64,000 nucleotides of DNA. It comes from an uncultured Aquimarina sp. (GTDB taxonomy: Bacteria > Bacteroidota > Bacteroidia > Flavobacteriales > Flavobacteriaceae). Position 1 is the first letter of the stretch, and the number at the start of each line of letters is the position of its first letter. The position numbers and the translations under genes were made by a program. Under the pieces are notes generated by a model, which saw only the letters and a list, made by a program, of their open reading frames with translations, searched no databases and was not told where the DNA came from. Location of the stretch: contig CANNBP010000005.1 in the NCBI GenBank assembly GCA_947502885.1, positions 186,001 to 250,000 on the forward strand. Direction: 5' to 3'. Of this stretch, positions 63,820-64,000 are shown in pieces.

Positions 63820-63993
63820 ATGAATGCTAAAGAAAATACCAAAAAGCGAGCTAAGATTTTACCAAAACTAACCATTGATCCTATCGTTTTAACAGATAGT
63901 GAATTAAAAACAGTAGCAGGTGGTGGCATTGATGGCGAAGAAGGCAATTGTTTTGAGGTGGCATGGACCGCTTATTGCCCTTGCTGGTTTTAA
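63820..63993 (+). CDS. mini-precursor B (57 aa) with truncated leader
   Basis: A 57-aa frame related to mini-precursor A (LTIDPIVLTDSELKTVAGGG). The core IDGEEGNCFEVAWTAYCPCWF has the DGEEG block, two Trp and three Cys, similar to the W..IC.YW tail of the long precursors. It ends 7 nt before the window edge, so more family members may follow. Confidence 0.72.
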   Translation: MNAKENTKKRAKILPKLTIDPIVLTDSELKTVAGGGIDGEEGNCFEVAWTAYCPCWF

Positions 63994-64000
63994 GAATACA

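Noticed and set aside
63762..63947. 61-aa frame antisense to mini-precursor B
   Set aside because: The sense strand has the conserved leader/core pattern; the antisense frame has none.

Overview
The window reads as a chromosome segment of a marine-type Flavobacteriaceae member (Bacteroidota), perhaps close to Aquimarina or Kordia. The clues are the low GC content, several TAnnTTTG/TTTG promoters, the gene order purN / acpP-fabF-rnc-IPExxxVDY-pyk, an OmpA with thrombospondin type 3 repeats, secreted DUF6443/RHS-type proteins and TPR-AraC regulators. The genus is an inference. No tRNA, rRNA, CRISPR array, transposase or integrase was seen.

Layout. (1) 1-15.3 kb is accessory. A leftward operon encodes two large secreted proteins (1426 aa YD/PKD type and 1163 aa RHS-core type), followed by two overlapping/adjacent CPBP intramembrane proteases that could be immunity proteins. 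Behind it lie small unrecognised genes, including a paralogous pair with a shared 3' element, an internally duplicated 128-aa protein, an XRE-like regulator, and a 59-aa lipoprotein overlapping a membrane protein. (2) 15.3-16.7 kb is largely gene-free and holds a strong terminator. (3) 16.7-20 kb is a leftward operon of a small CxxC protein, a TonB-dependent receptor and a lipoprotein. (4) 20-46 kb is mostly housekeeping: AddB-like and AddA-like recombination nuclease subunits around ompA, superoxide dismutase, amidophosphoribosyltransferase, a PfkB kinase, a START protein, RNase H, purN, acpP, fabF, rnc, pyk, thiL, a hydrolase, brnQ, a di-heme peroxidase and a VOC protein.

(5) 46-64 kb is the notable part: a ribosomal natural product (RiPP) locus of the NHLM/NHLP type (nitrile-hydratase-like leader peptides). 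It contains two AraC-type regulators, a cyclic-nucleotide-binding protein, TolC, HlyD, a C39-peptidase ABC exporter, a second ABC subunit with a cNMP-domain-like N-terminus, an orphan HExxH zincin, a 108-aa NHLP precursor, a TPR/class III nucleotide cyclase, four more 108-aa NHLP precursors, and two 56/57-aa mini-precursors that keep only the Gly-Gly site and the core signature. A separate 55-aa lanthipeptide-like peptide sits at the left edge. No modifying enzyme (LanB/C/M, YcaO, radical SAM) lies within the window.

How it may work (inference): the cyclase makes a cyclic nucleotide sensed by the CNB protein and possibly the second ABC subunit. The AraC proteins act on repeated promoter motifs. 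C39 cleaves after Gly-Gly while ABC/HlyD/TolC export the cores, and the zincin trims or provides immunity. Precursor leaders are frozen by recent duplication while cores differ, so the array looks like a diversification cassette.
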